From contig JANRJB010000120.1 in assembly GCA_033764265.1 (NCBI GenBank), forward strand, positions 1 through 42,958: a stretch of DNA of 42,958 nucleotides, read 5' to 3'. Source of the stretch: VGEM01 sp033764265. Lineage in GTDB: Bacteria; Pseudomonadota; Alphaproteobacteria; Rhodospirillales; Rhodospirillaceae. The position numbers and the translations under genes were made by a program. This document shows positions 27,264 to 36,071 of the stretch, one piece after another; positions within the stretch are counted from its first letter, which is position 1; each line of letters starts with the position of its first letter. The notes beneath the pieces are model-generated. The model had not been told where the DNA came from, made no database searches, and was given only the letters and a program-made list of their open reading frames with translations.

Positions 27264-28043
27264 TTACAACGCGCGCAGCGGCACCAGGGTGGTCGCGCCG
27301 TCGACTTCGACCAGCCGCATCTCGGTGGCGAACACGCGGGCGATGATGGCCGGCGTCAGCACCGCCGGCGGAGGCCCGTCCGCCGCCAACCGCCCATGGT
27401 CGAGCAGCCAAACCCGCGTGCAGAACCGATGGGCGAGCGACAGGTCGTGCAGCGTCAGAACCACCGCGCGGCCCTGACGGCCCAGACCGGCCATGAGTTC
27501 CATGGTGCGCAGGCGGTGGGCCGGATCGAGTTCCGCGATCGGCTCGTCGGCCAGGACCACATGCGGCTCGCCGGCCAGCAAGCGCGCGAGCTGGGCGCGC
27601 GCCAGTTCGCCGCCCGAGACCGCGGTGACCGGCCGGTCGGCGATGTCGAACGCATCGGCCGCCGCAAGGGCCCGGTCGACCGCCGCTTGGTCCGCCGCCG
27701 CCAGCCGCTGCCACGGCGCTAGATGGGGAAGACGTCCCAGTTCCGCCAGGCGGCGCACCGTCATCGGCCAGGCCACGGCGCGGTCCTGCGCCAGATAGCC
27801 GATGCGCCGCGCCCTTAACGCCGCCGGCAACGCCAAGACCGGCTGGCCCTCGAGGCTGACGGCGCCCGAACGCGGACGCACCAGCCCGGCGAGCGCCTTG
27901 AGCAGGGTGGTCTTGCCCGCGCCGTTCGGCCCGACCAGCCCCACCACCTCGCCCGGAGCCAACTGTGCACGAATGTCCGCGAGGACATCGCGCGCGCCGA
28001 AACGCACCGTGACGCGGTCGATGTCGACGATTGGCGCGCTCAT
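27264..28043 (-). CDS. btuD: Cobalamin ABC transporter ATPase
   Basis: The 259-residue protein is an ABC ATPase of the FecE/BtuD group. The Walker A loop is GPNGAGKTT (38-46), the Q-loop lies in YLAQDRAVAWPMTV, the ABC signature is VSGGELARAQLARLLAGEP, Walker B is VVLADEPIAELDP and the switch histidine is in LTLHDLSLAHR. It would drive import through the permease encoded just upstream. I start at the ATG at 28043, which overlaps the permease stop (ATGA); upstream codons belong to the permease frame. As the last gene of a riboswitch-controlled operon with btuB, btuF and btuC, it is assigned to B12 rather than iron uptake. Confidence 0.88.
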   Translation of the reverse strand: MSAPIVDIDRVTVRFGARDVLADIRAQLAPGEVVGLVGPNGAGKTTLLKALAGLVRPRSGAVSLEGQPVLALPAALRARRIGYLAQDRAVAWPMTVRRLAELGRLPHLAPWQRLAAADQAAVDRALAAADAFDIADRPVTAVSGGELARAQLARLLAGEPHVVLADEPIAELDPAHRLRTMELMAGLGRQGRAVVLTLHDLSLAHRFCTRVWLLDHGRLAADGPPPAVLTPAIIARVFATEMRLVEVDGATTLVPLRAL

Positions 28044-29077
28044 GGTCCGCGCCGCCGCAACGAGATCAACAGGTGCAGAAAGAACGGCGCGCCGATCAGG
28101 GCGGTAACCACGCCGACTTTCAATTCCATCCCGCGCGAGAGCAGGCGCACGCCGATGTCGGCCGCCGTCATCAGCGCCGCGCCGCCGATCATGCTGGGCA
28201 GCAGCAGGCGGCCGGGGCGGTAACCCACCAGCGGTCGGATCAGGTGCGGCACGACCATGCCGACGAAGCTGATGACGCCGGTGACCGACACCGCCGCGCC
28301 GATGGCGAACGCCGTGCCCAGCACCGCGCGGCGCTTGATGGCGGCGACGTCGAAGCCCAGCGTGGCGGCGGTGTCCTCGCCCAGGCTGAGGGCGTCGAGC
28401 GCGCGGCCGGCGGTGGCCAGCAGCGCCCACCCGGCCAGTGTCGGCACAACGATCATGGCGACATGGTCGAAACCACGGTCGGCGAACGAGCCCAGAATCC
28501 AGAACACGATTTCCAGCGCGGCGTAAGGGCTGGGGGCGAAGTTGAGCGCGAGCGAGGTCAACGCCGCGGTCAGGCTGTTGATGGCCACGCCGGCCAGGAT
28601 CAGGGTCAGCGTGTCCTGGGTGCGGCCGCCGAGGGCGAACAATACCGCCGTGGCCGCCAGCGTGCCGGCCATGCCGCCCAGCGGCAGCGCGAAGGCGAAA
28701 CTGGCGCCGACGCCGAAGTAGAATACCATCACCGCGCCCAGCGCCGCCGAGCTGGACGCGCCCAGCAGCGCCGGCTCGGCCAGCGGATTGCGCAGCAAAC
28801 CTTGCAACACCGCGCCCGACAGGCCGAGCGAAGCGCCGACGATCAGCGTGAGCAGCGTGCGCGGCAGGCGGACTTCGAGCACGATGATGCGCGCCGCCTC
28901 GCCCTCGGGCGACAGAGCGGCCGTCAGGACGCCGACGCCGCCGCGCCCGATCAGGAGCGAGGCCACCGCCAGCACCGCGGTCAACACCGCCAGCCCGATG
29001 AGCAGCCAGCCATATGGAATTTCGCGGCTGCGCGGCGCGGCATACACGGCGCGACCGATGGGCAATGGCTCGCTCAC
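28040..29077 (-). CDS. btuC: Cobalamin ABC transporter permease (FecCD/BtuC type)
   Basis: The 345-residue protein has about ten membrane helices of the FecCD type, with family blocks RLPRTLLTLIVGASLGLSGAV, LLRNPLAEPALLGAS, FWILGSFADRGF and GVISFVGMVVPHLIRPLVG. Two copies form the channel that receives B12 from BtuF. Of several starts, the GTG at 29077 has a GACGAGGG ribosome site and begins at MSEPLPIG; it overlaps the last bases of btuF. The frame runs up to 29209, but those residues are btuF antisense noise. It overlaps btuD by 4 bases. Confidence 0.88.
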   Translation of the reverse strand: MSEPLPIGRAVYAAPRSREIPYGWLLIGLAVLTAVLAVASLLIGRGGVGVLTAALSPEGEAARIIVLEVRLPRTLLTLIVGASLGLSGAVLQGLLRNPLAEPALLGASSSAALGAVMVFYFGVGASFAFALPLGGMAGTLAATAVLFALGGRTQDTLTLILAGVAINSLTAALTSLALNFAPSPYAALEIVFWILGSFADRGFDHVAMIVVPTLAGWALLATAGRALDALSLGEDTAATLGFDVAAIKRRAVLGTAFAIGAAVSVTGVISFVGMVVPHLIRPLVGYRPGRLLLPSMIGGAALMTAADIGVRLLSRGMELKVGVVTALIGAPFFLHLLISLRRRGP

Positions 29078-29087
29078 CGCGCCCTCG

Positions 29088-29924
29088 TCATGGCGCACGC
29101 TCCACCGCGGCGGCCAGTCGCTCGGCCGCTTCGGCCACCAGCGGCGTGCCGCAGGTGAGCAATCGGCCGGGAATGTCGAGGAACGGCCGGCCGCCCATGG
29201 CTGCATCAATCGCGGGGTGACGCAGCGCCGCGCTGGCCAGCGACACGGCGTCGGGCCGATAAACCAGCCGCACCAGATGGCGGGGCCGCGCGATCAGCAG
29301 GTCCTCCAATCCGAGTTGCCCGTACGCATCGATCCCAAGCGACGGCGCGAGGTTGTCGAGGCCCGCCAGGTCCATCACCGCGTCCGCCAAACTGGGCCGG
29401 CCCACCGTGAATCCGTTGGCGTCGTACACCAGCGCCTGGGCGCGGGGCCGGCCGCGCCGGGCATCGACCACCGCCGCCAGCCGGCGCTGCATGGCCGCGA
29501 CTTGCGTCTCCGCCTCATCCTCGGCGCCAAACAGCGCGCCCATGCGCCGCATTGTTTCGGCGATGCCGGCGAACCCGGTGGGGTTGTCGACCTCTACCAC
29601 TGGGTAGCCAAGCCGACGCAACATCGCCTTGGCCCCGGCGGTGGTGTAGGTACCGGTCAGCACCAGATCGGGGGTCAGCGCGATCGCCTCCTCCGCCGTG
29701 CCGTAGTTGACAGGCAGACCCGCCGCGCGGTCGGCGAGCGGAGACTCCGCCGGATCGGCGCCGAGAAAACTGATGGACGCGATGCGCGCCCGCGGCGCCA
29801 GCAACAGCGCGTACTGGTCGGTGCACAGGTTCATCGACACGATGCGCTGCGGCGGTGCGGCGGCGGCCAAACCGGCCGCCGCCATCACACAACACGCCAG
29901 CACCCCTGCCAGTTCGATCCGCAT
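29088..29924 (-). CDS. btuF: Cobalamin periplasmic substrate-binding protein
   Basis: The 278-residue precursor has a signal peptide (MRIELAGVLACCVMAAAGLAAA; a Cys pair is present but without a lipobox) and the two-lobed helical-hinge fold of BtuF/FhuD-type proteins. PPQRIVSMNLCTDQYALLLAP is the usual N-terminal lobe start, and LTPDLVLTGTYTT and PTGFAGIAETMRRMGALFG follow. It would hand B12 from the BtuB receptor to BtuCD in the inner membrane. Its ATG lies 3 bases after the btuB stop. Assignment to B12 rather than heme or siderophore rests on the riboswitch and receptor upstream. Confidence 0.85.
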   Translation of the reverse strand: MRIELAGVLACCVMAAAGLAAAAPPQRIVSMNLCTDQYALLLAPRARIASISFLGADPAESPLADRAAGLPVNYGTAEEAIALTPDLVLTGTYTTAGAKAMLRRLGYPVVEVDNPTGFAGIAETMRRMGALFGAEDEAETQVAAMQRRLAAVVDARRGRPRAQALVYDANGFTVGRPSLADAVMDLAGLDNLAPSLGIDAYGQLGLEDLLIARPRHLVRLVYRPDAVSLASAALRHPAIDAAMGGRPFLDIPGRLLTCGTPLVAEAAERLAAAVERAP

Positions 29925-29927
29925 CGC

Positions 29928-31889
29928 TTATCCGCCGAACGCCAGCCTGACACCGAGGTACGCCCCGAGTCCGGGATTATTGTACGAGAACACCTGTTCA
30001 TAGGACTCATCGAACAGGTTCTCCACCCGGCCGATGAGCTCGACCCCCGACGTCAGTTGGTATGCGGCCGACAGCGTGCCGAGGACATAGGCGTCGAGCG
30101 AGACGCGGTCGGTGGGGGTCGCGAAGATGAATTCGGCGTCGTCCTGCTTGCCGTTGTAGTCGAGCGACAGGCCGACACGGGCGCGGCCATCGAGGAGAGT
30201 GCCGACGGCCGTCACGCCGCCGACATGCTTGGGGCGCCGCACTTCGCGGCGTCCGGTGTCTTCCACCGCGTCGGTGTAGGTGTAGGCGGCCGAGAGCGAT
30301 AGCGTCGTCATCGGCGCCCAGCGCGCCGACAGTTCGACGCCCTGCCTGCGGCTTTCGCCCGGCCGGTTGCGCGGCGTGAACGGCAGGCGGCTGAAATCGG
30401 TGAAGATCTCGTCCTCCAGGTCGGCCTTGAAGTAGCTGACCGACAGCACGGCATTGCCGGCCCCGCGCCCGTCCAGCGCCAAGTCGGCGCCGACATCCCA
30501 TCCGGTCGACTTTTCGGGCTGGAGCGCCGGATTGCCGATGAACGTGGCGGGATTGAAGCCGAACATCTCGAAAAAGCTCGGCTTGGCGACGCCGGTGCCC
30601 AGGCTGGCGCGCAGTTTGAGCCCGGTCCCCGGCGCCTGCCATGCGCTGGTAACACGGTAGGTGGTCGCATTGCGAAACAGCTCGTGGCCGTCGTGGCGCA
30701 GGGCCCCGGTCAATGAGATTTGATCGCGCACGGTCACGCGATACTCGGCCGCCGCCGACCAGGATTCGGTATCACGCGTCTGGTTCTGGGGGCCAGGAAA
30801 CGCGCTCCAATTCTTGAATGTCTCGTCCTCGTATTCAACGAGGCCGGTCAGCGCGTGTGCCACACCGCCGGCTTCGCCAATGTCCACGGCGGACAAGTAC
30901 TCCACGTCGATCTTGCGACCAGAAGAGCCGGAACTGAACTGGGTCCCGAGAAGATTGCGGCCGCGGGCGTGGGTCACCGCGCCCGACAGCGCATTGGTCC
31001 ACCGGTCCTCCCACGCCTTGGCGGACAGCTGGGCGCGGGCGGCGAAGGTGCGGCCCGTGCGCACGTCGTTGGAGTCGACCGCCAGGCCCTGGGTGGCCGA
31101 GCCGAACGTGAAGTCTTGGGTATCGAGCTCTGTGCGGTTCGAAACGTAGCGCGCCGTAACCGTGGCTTCGGCGTTGTCCGACATCGTCAGCCGGCCGCCG
31201 CCGCTGATCGCGACGTTGCGGTGGCCGTCACGTTCGCGGCCGATCCGGGCTTGGGAAATCCCGGCGCTGGTCAGTCCGGTCACCGCGACATGGCCGCGCG
31301 CTTGCTCGCCCGCAACGGCGGCGCGAACGCTGCCCGACCAGGTATCGTGCGCGCCGCCTTCGGCGCGGGCCGAGATTGACGACGCATCGTCCGTCCCCGC
31401 CGTGGTGATGTTGATCACGCCGCCAATGGCTTCGCTGCCGTAAAGCGCGCTCTGCGGCCCGCGCAACACTTCGACGCGCGCCACATCGGCTGCGGCCAAG
31501 GTCGAGAAGTCATACTCGGAGTTGTTGAAGGGGTCGCCCGCTTCCAGGCCGTCGATCAGCACCAGGGTGTGATTGCCCTCGGCGCCGCGCATGCGGACCT
31601 GGGTCAGGGTGCCGAGCGGACCGGTCTGACTGACCGCGACGCCGGGAATCTGCCGCAGCAGGTCGGCGGCCAGGAACCGGGGCCGCGCGGCGATGTCCTC
31701 GGGCGTCAGCACGTCGACCGCGCTGCCCAGGCGCTTCAAAGCCTGGGGCATGCGCGTCGCCGACACCACGATCTGCTCGATATACGGCGGCGGTGTCTGC
31801 GCGAGTGCCGGTACGCCAGCGACGACAACCGCGCAAGTCCGCACCACCCGCATCACGCCGGTGATGGCGCGTCGTTGATTGCTCTCCAT
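29928..31889 (-). CDS. btuB: BtuB-like TonB-dependent cobalamin receptor
   Basis: The 653-residue precursor has a signal peptide (cleavage near ALA-QTPPP), a TonB box and plug start (IEQIVVSATRMPQAL), and a plug with the family block VRMRGAEGNHTLVLIDGLEAGDP and the element VEVLRGPQSALYGSEAIGGVINI. A 22-strand barrel follows, ending in YLGVRLAFGG with an aromatic residue near the terminus. I start at the second ATG (31889), 9 bases after AAAGG; the ATG at 31898 abuts that ribosome site and is unlikely. A cobalamin riboswitch and promoter lie upstream, which supports B12 as the ligand. The gene is co-directional with btuF, btuC and btuD. Confidence 0.92.
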   Translation of the reverse strand: MESNQRRAITGVMRVVRTCAVVVAGVPALAQTPPPYIEQIVVSATRMPQALKRLGSAVDVLTPEDIAARPRFLAADLLRQIPGVAVSQTGPLGTLTQVRMRGAEGNHTLVLIDGLEAGDPFNNSEYDFSTLAAADVARVEVLRGPQSALYGSEAIGGVINITTAGTDDASSISARAEGGAHDTWSGSVRAAVAGEQARGHVAVTGLTSAGISQARIGRERDGHRNVAISGGGRLTMSDNAEATVTARYVSNRTELDTQDFTFGSATQGLAVDSNDVRTGRTFAARAQLSAKAWEDRWTNALSGAVTHARGRNLLGTQFSSGSSGRKIDVEYLSAVDIGEAGGVAHALTGLVEYEDETFKNWSAFPGPQNQTRDTESWSAAAEYRVTVRDQISLTGALRHDGHELFRNATTYRVTSAWQAPGTGLKLRASLGTGVAKPSFFEMFGFNPATFIGNPALQPEKSTGWDVGADLALDGRGAGNAVLSVSYFKADLEDEIFTDFSRLPFTPRNRPGESRRQGVELSARWAPMTTLSLSAAYTYTDAVEDTGRREVRRPKHVGGVTAVGTLLDGRARVGLSLDYNGKQDDAEFIFATPTDRVSLDAYVLGTLSAAYQLTSGVELIGRVENLFDESYEQVFSYNNPGLGAYLGVRLAFGG

Positions 31890-31966
31890 GGTCCACATCC
31901 TTTCGCGGGCCGCGAACGATCACGGCCCGGTTGAAGCGACGATGTGGCTGGAGCGTTGCGCCGGCC

Positions 31967-32010
31967 ACACCCGCCGCGGTTTGCGACAAGCGCGCCACCG
32001 CAACGGGTGT
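31967..32010 (-). promoter_or_regulatory. Candidate expression-platform hairpin between riboswitch and btuB
   Basis: ACACCCGCCGCGG (31967-31979) and CCGCAACGGGTGT (31998-32010) pair along 13 bases with two mismatches. The structure lies between the aptamer's B12 box and the btuB ribosome site (AAAGG at 31899-31903), about 65 bases from it. It could be the switching stem for transcription or translation control. There is no U-run, so I do not call it a terminator. Confidence 0.4.
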
Positions 32011-32042
32011 CCGCCCACGGGGGCACCTCGCCCCATGGAACA

Positions 32043-32225
32043 GGTGACGCTGACGACGGCAGGTCTCCTGGCTCGCGGGTCGCTGCGTGGGCCCCGCCTT
32101 CCCAAGGCCGGGTGGCCTCAGTGGCATCTTGGAGCGCACGCTCGCCGCTGACAGTTGCGAGGGCAGCGCCGGATTCGCACCGGCTTCCCTATTCGACGCG
32201 GGCTTCTGAACCCGCGTCACCGTCG
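32043..32225 (-). ncRNA. Cobalamin (B12) riboswitch
   Basis: Read on the minus strand, the aptamer shows the conserved core AGGGAAGCCGGTGCGAATCC, then CCTCGCAACTGTC, GATGCCACTGAGG, and the B12 box AGCCAGGAGACCTGCC (32058-32073). The terminal stem closes perfectly: GGTGACGC (32214-32221) pairs with GCGTCACC (32043-32050). These are the hallmark blocks of the AdoCbl riboswitch. It precedes btuB by about 150 bases and should reduce expression of btuBFCD when B12 is plentiful. The end of the element in each direction is approximate. Confidence 0.96.
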
Positions 32226-32234
32226 CTGGGGCGG

Positions 32235-32263
32235 AGTTAAATCCCGCACGGATGTAGTGTCAA
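32235..32263 (-). promoter_or_regulatory. Sigma70-like promoter of the riboswitch-btu operon
   Basis: On the minus strand, TTGACA (32258-32263) and TTAACT (32235-32240) are separated by exactly 17 bases. The -35 is perfect and the -10 matches TATAAT at three or four positions. Transcription would start about where the riboswitch begins. The -35 lies only 10 bases beyond the stop codon of the solute-binding protein gene, so that gene does not need to drive the btu genes. Confidence 0.7.
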
Positions 32264-32273
32264 GCTGACGGGA

Positions 32274-33758
32274 TTATTCGCGCCACTTGAGGGCGTCAAA
32301 GCGCAAATAGCTGATATCCGATGGCAGTTCGGCGACGCGCCGGCCCAGCCCCATGAACCCGACTCCGTCGTACAGGAACAGCGCCTGGGCCTGGTCATGG
32401 CTGCGGGCCATGACTTGGCGGACCAGGGCACGGCGCGTGTCGAGATCGAACTCCGCCAGCGCCTGGTTGATCAGCGGCATGGCGTCGGGATCGCAATACC
32501 AGGGGTGAACCCACAGGCAGCTTTGATTGCGCATCGGGCGCAGGGCATCTTGCGTGGGCGTGAAGAAGCTGAGCGTGAACGCGGTGCCGTCCCAGCCACC
32601 GTTCTGCATCTTGGTCAGGATCAGCGAGACCGGCACCGAGCGGATTTCCATGGTCACGCCGACGGCCGCCAGGTCGGCGGCCACCTGCTGCGACACCAGC
32701 GAGTTGCGCGACCCCGCGCCGGAGCCCGACTCCATCACGAACTTGAAGCCATCGGGGTAACCGGCCTCGGCCAGCAGACGGCGCGCTTCATCGGGCGCAT
32801 AAGGAAACAATGGCAGGTCGGGGTTGTAGCCATCGGCGCCGCGCGGCGCGGGCTGCGAGGCGGGTTTGGTTGCGCCGGCCAAGAGCACGTCGATGATGTT
32901 CTGGCGATTGATCGCCAGATTGAGCGCGCGGCGCACCCGAACGTCGCGGAACGGTGAGCCGTCTTTGACGTTGTTCATCACCATCGCCCACACGCCCGAC
33001 AAGCCGATAGGCACCAGCCGGCCGCCGGCCGCGGCAAGCGTGTCGCTTTCATCGGGCGTGACCTCGGTGGATACGTCGAGCTGGCCCGACAGCACCGCCT
33101 GCAGGCGCGCCGAACTTTCGGACACCTGGATGAACACCACGCGCTCGGCCACCGGCTTGCGCCACGCGGTTGGCACGGCGTCGAACTCGGCGCGGCCGAC
33201 CCGCCAGGCCATCTGCCGATAGGGCCCGGTTCCGACCGGAGCGGTCGCGAACTTTTCCGGCCCGAGCTCGGCCCAGGCCCTGGGCGCGGGGATGAACAGC
33301 CAGCTCGCCTCGTTGGGCAGCATCGGGTTGGGTGCGTCGGTCGTGATCTCCACCACCAGCGGGCCGATCGTGCGCGCGGACTTGAGCGTCGATAACTCGC
33401 GCGCCAGGGCCAGCCCGGCCTGCTGCGGCGCGGCCAAGTAATTCACGGTCGCCGCGACCGCCGCCGCGTCGAACGGCTCGCCGTTGGAAAACGTGACGTT
33501 TTCGCGCAACGTGAATTCCCAGGTGGTCGGAGACGTTGCGCGCCAGGAGGTCGCCAGCCACGGAATCAGCCGGCCATCGTCGGTCAGGTGGGTCAGCCCG
33601 TCGAACTGGGGCGAGAGCGTCCAGCTGGCCGGCGTGTAAATCGAGCTGAACGGATTGCCGCGATTGGGCGGCAGCTCGGTCAAGCCGACGCGCAACGGCT
33701 CTTCGGCCCGCGCGGCGGCGGCGAATGCGAGACAAACGATCAGTGACCGAAGAATCAT
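32274..33758 (-). CDS. Solitary ABC solute-binding protein, SBP_bac_5 (peptide/nickel) family
   Basis: The 494-residue precursor has a signal peptide (MILRSLIVCLAFAAAARA-EE) and the extracellular solute-binding family 5 pattern: LTHLTDDGRLIPWLATSW, TTWEFTLRENVTFSNGEPFDA, GTGPYRQMAW, and FRDVRVRRALNLAINRQNII. The family binds peptides, nickel chelates or opines. I start at the ATG at 33758; the frame is open to 33890 without leader features. It has no permease or ATPase genes beside it. It follows an FAD monooxygenase after 32 bases on the same strand, suggesting co-transcription, and ends at the btu promoter. Whether it uses the permease of another system is unknown. Confidence 0.87.
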   Translation of the reverse strand: MILRSLIVCLAFAAAARAEEPLRVGLTELPPNRGNPFSSIYTPASWTLSPQFDGLTHLTDDGRLIPWLATSWRATSPTTWEFTLRENVTFSNGEPFDAAAVAATVNYLAAPQQAGLALARELSTLKSARTIGPLVVEITTDAPNPMLPNEASWLFIPAPRAWAELGPEKFATAPVGTGPYRQMAWRVGRAEFDAVPTAWRKPVAERVVFIQVSESSARLQAVLSGQLDVSTEVTPDESDTLAAAGGRLVPIGLSGVWAMVMNNVKDGSPFRDVRVRRALNLAINRQNIIDVLLAGATKPASQPAPRGADGYNPDLPLFPYAPDEARRLLAEAGYPDGFKFVMESGSGAGSRNSLVSQQVAADLAAVGVTMEIRSVPVSLILTKMQNGGWDGTAFTLSFFTPTQDALRPMRNQSCLWVHPWYCDPDAMPLINQALAEFDLDTRRALVRQVMARSHDQAQALFLYDGVGFMGLGRRVAELPSDISYLRFDALKWRE

Positions 33759-33790
33759 GACGCCGACTGTACCAGGAAATTCGGTTGCCG

Positions 33791-34972
33791 CTAAATCGCC
33801 GCCGTACCCGCGTCGTAATCGAACACGCCCATTTCGTCTTCGTTGCGGTGCTTCTGGCCCCGATAGGCGTCGGTGTCGCGGCTTTCCCAACGTTCGGCCT
33901 TGGCGGTGGATTCAAGCTGGATGAAGGTGGCCCGTGCGATGCGGGCGCGTTCGTAACGCCTGAGCGCCGCGACCGGGTCGGGCTCGGCTATCAGGCAGCG
34001 CGCCAGGATGACACCGTCCTCGATCGCCTGGGCCGCCCCCTGACCCATGAACGGCAACATGGGGTGGGCGGCATCGCCCAACAGCGCGATGCGCCCCTGC
34101 GTCCAGCCTTTCAAAGGCGCGTGGGCGAACAGCGCCCACTTGAAGCAAGCCCCCGGCGGCGTGGCGCCGATAATGGCGGCCACGTCGGCATGCCAGCCGG
34201 GAAAATGCACCAGCACCTCATCGATGGTCGAGGGGATGCTCCAGCCTTCCTCGGTCCAGATGTCGGTGGTAACGGTGGCGACGTAGTTGACCAGTGTTCC
34301 GGCGCGCATCAAGTAGTAGCCGAAGGTCGCGCCGGGGCCGATCAGGATGGCCGAGCCCGGCTGCAGGGCCGCGTCGGGCACGCGCGCGCGCGGCACCACG
34401 CCGCGCCACGACACGCGGCCCATGAACCGCGGCGGCTCTGGCGAGAAGGCGCGGGCGCGCACCACCGACTTGATGCCGTCGGCGCCGATTAGGATGCCGT
34501 TCCTGGCTGTAGTTCCGTTGGCGAAGGTCAGTTCAACGTCGTCGGCAGTTTCCCGAAAGTCCTTCAGGCCATGGCTGACGCGGATGCAGCCGGGGTCGTT
34601 GCGGCGCACGGCCTGTTCCAGCGCGCGATGCACGTCGGCACGGTGGGTCTGGATCAGGGGCGCGCCGAACTTGCGGATCGTTTCATCGCCTTTTTCCTGC
34701 GCCACCAGGATCGCCCCGGTCTGCCAGTGCTTGATGGCGTTGCGCGCTACCACCACGCCCGTCGCCGCGATCTCGTCGGCCAGGCCCAACCACGCCAGCG
34801 CCTTGACCGCGTTGGGATGCAGGGTGATGCCCGCACCCACCTCGCCCAGTTCGGCCGCCTGTTCGTAGACCGCGACAGCAATCCCCTGCCGCTGCAAAGC
34901 TAGCGCGGCGGCGAGCCCGCCCAGCCCGGCCCCGGCAATGGCGACAGTCGGTGCGTGGTCTTGGGCTGTCAT
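33791..34972 (-). CDS. FAD-dependent aromatic monooxygenase (salicylate hydroxylase-like)
   Basis: The 393-residue enzyme is a class A flavin monooxygenase. The N-terminal FAD motif is GAGLGGLAAALALQRQG (about 14-30), followed by GITLHPNAVKAL, the DG motif ILIGADGIKSVVR and the second FAD motif GRIALLGDAAHPMLPFMGQGA. The latter block is typical of salicylate/3-hydroxybenzoate 6-hydroxylases. These use NAD(P)H and O2 to hydroxylate a ring carbon. No ring-cleavage genes are adjacent, so the substrate is open. The ATG at 34972 has AAAGG upstream; the 5' neighbour is the divergent MDR pair. Confidence 0.88.
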   Translation of the reverse strand: MTAQDHAPTVAIAGAGLGGLAAALALQRQGIAVAVYEQAAELGEVGAGITLHPNAVKALAWLGLADEIAATGVVVARNAIKHWQTGAILVAQEKGDETIRKFGAPLIQTHRADVHRALEQAVRRNDPGCIRVSHGLKDFRETADDVELTFANGTTARNGILIGADGIKSVVRARAFSPEPPRFMGRVSWRGVVPRARVPDAALQPGSAILIGPGATFGYYLMRAGTLVNYVATVTTDIWTEEGWSIPSTIDEVLVHFPGWHADVAAIIGATPPGACFKWALFAHAPLKGWTQGRIALLGDAAHPMLPFMGQGAAQAIEDGVILARCLIAEPDPVAALRRYERARIARATFIQLESTAKAERWESRDTDAYRGQKHRNEDEMGVFDYDAGTAAI

Positions 34973-35068
34973 GGCCCTTTCCTCGATCGGTGGCGGCGCT
35001 ACTCTCGGCAGCCAATGAGACATGGCGCGCGCCAATTCGCAACGCGCGCGACGATTGGGGAACGCCAG

Positions 35069-36067
35069 ATGAAAGCGCTGTATCAAGTCGCCTATGGCGA
35101 CCCGGCCGAGGCGGTCAAGCTGGTGGACCTGCCTGAGCCCGAGCCCGGGCCCGGCCAGGCGGTGGTGCACATGGAAGCCGCCGCCGTGCACCTGGCCGAC
35201 ATCAAACGCTTTACCGGCGAGCGCGGTTTCGTCGGCGGCGAACTGCCGCGCGTGCCGGGCTACGAAGGCGTCGGCCGCGTCGTGTCGGTCGGCCCCGGGG
35301 TCGGCGCGTTCAAGCCCGGCGACCGGGTGTTTCCGTGGTGGGGCGCAGGCACCTTCGCCCAGCTGATTTGCGCGCCGGTGGACAAAATGATGCCGGCGCC
35401 GGAGGGCGACGCGGTCCAGTTATCGCTGATGCTGGTCAACGGCATGACGGCGGTGGTGCTGCTGGAGGATTTCGTCGACCTGAAGCCGGGCGCGTGGCTG
35501 GTGCAGAACGGCGCCAATTCCAACTGCGGGCGCTACCTGATCGTGCTGGCCCGTGAGCGCGGCGTGCGCACCTGCAACATCGTGCGCCGGCCCGAGGTGG
35601 CCGCCGAACTGAAGGCGCTGGGCGCCGATGCGGTGGTGATCGACAGCGAGGACCCCGAGGAACTGGAGCGCCGCGTGGCCGAAGCCACCGGCGGGGCCGA
35701 GCGCCGACTGGGCATCGACATGATCGCTGGGCCCGCCACCGGCCGGCTGGCGCGGGCGCTATCGAGCGGCGCGACGCTGGTCAACTACGGGTACATGTCG
35801 GGCAAGCCGCTGGAGATTCACTTCAACGAGATGTTCTTCAAGGACCTGAAGGTGGTCGGCATGAGCACCGGACGCGGATTGGCCAAGCGCCCGATGGACG
35901 AAATCCGCCGCGTGTACGCCAAGCTGGCGACGATGATCGGCGCCGGCGACTTGCGCGCGGCCATCGCCGGCACTTACACGCTCGACCGCTACGTCGAGGC
36001 GTTTCGCCAGGCCACGCGCACCGGCACCGAGCGCGACGGCAAAGTGATTCTGCTGCCCAACGGATAA
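35069..36067 (+). CDS. MDR-family NAD(P)H-dependent reductase, MECR/quinone-reductase-like (copy 1)
   Basis: The 332-residue protein is a zinc-free medium-chain dehydrogenase/reductase. The N-terminal domain has PRVPGYEGVGRVVSVGPGVG and FKPGDRVFPWWG. The nucleotide-binding part reads LVQNGANSNCGRYLIVLARERG, like the N-x-x-x-S segment of trans-2-enoyl-thioester reductases (MECR/Etr1), followed by TCNIVRR. It lacks the catalytic zinc residues of alcohol dehydrogenases. Likely reactions are reduction of an enoyl thioester or quinone with NADPH. A copy of equal length follows after 4 bases. There is no obvious ribosome site other than GGGGAACGCC. Confidence 0.85.
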   Translation: MKALYQVAYGDPAEAVKLVDLPEPEPGPGQAVVHMEAAAVHLADIKRFTGERGFVGGELPRVPGYEGVGRVVSVGPGVGAFKPGDRVFPWWGAGTFAQLICAPVDKMMPAPEGDAVQLSLMLVNGMTAVVLLEDFVDLKPGAWLVQNGANSNCGRYLIVLARERGVRTCNIVRRPEVAAELKALGADAVVIDSEDPEELERRVAEATGGAERRLGIDMIAGPATGRLARALSSGATLVNYGYMSGKPLEIHFNEMFFKDLKVVGMSTGRGLAKRPMDEIRRVYAKLATMIGAGDLRAAIAGTYTLDRYVEAFRQATRTGTERDGKVILLPNG

Positions 36068-36071
36068 CGCG

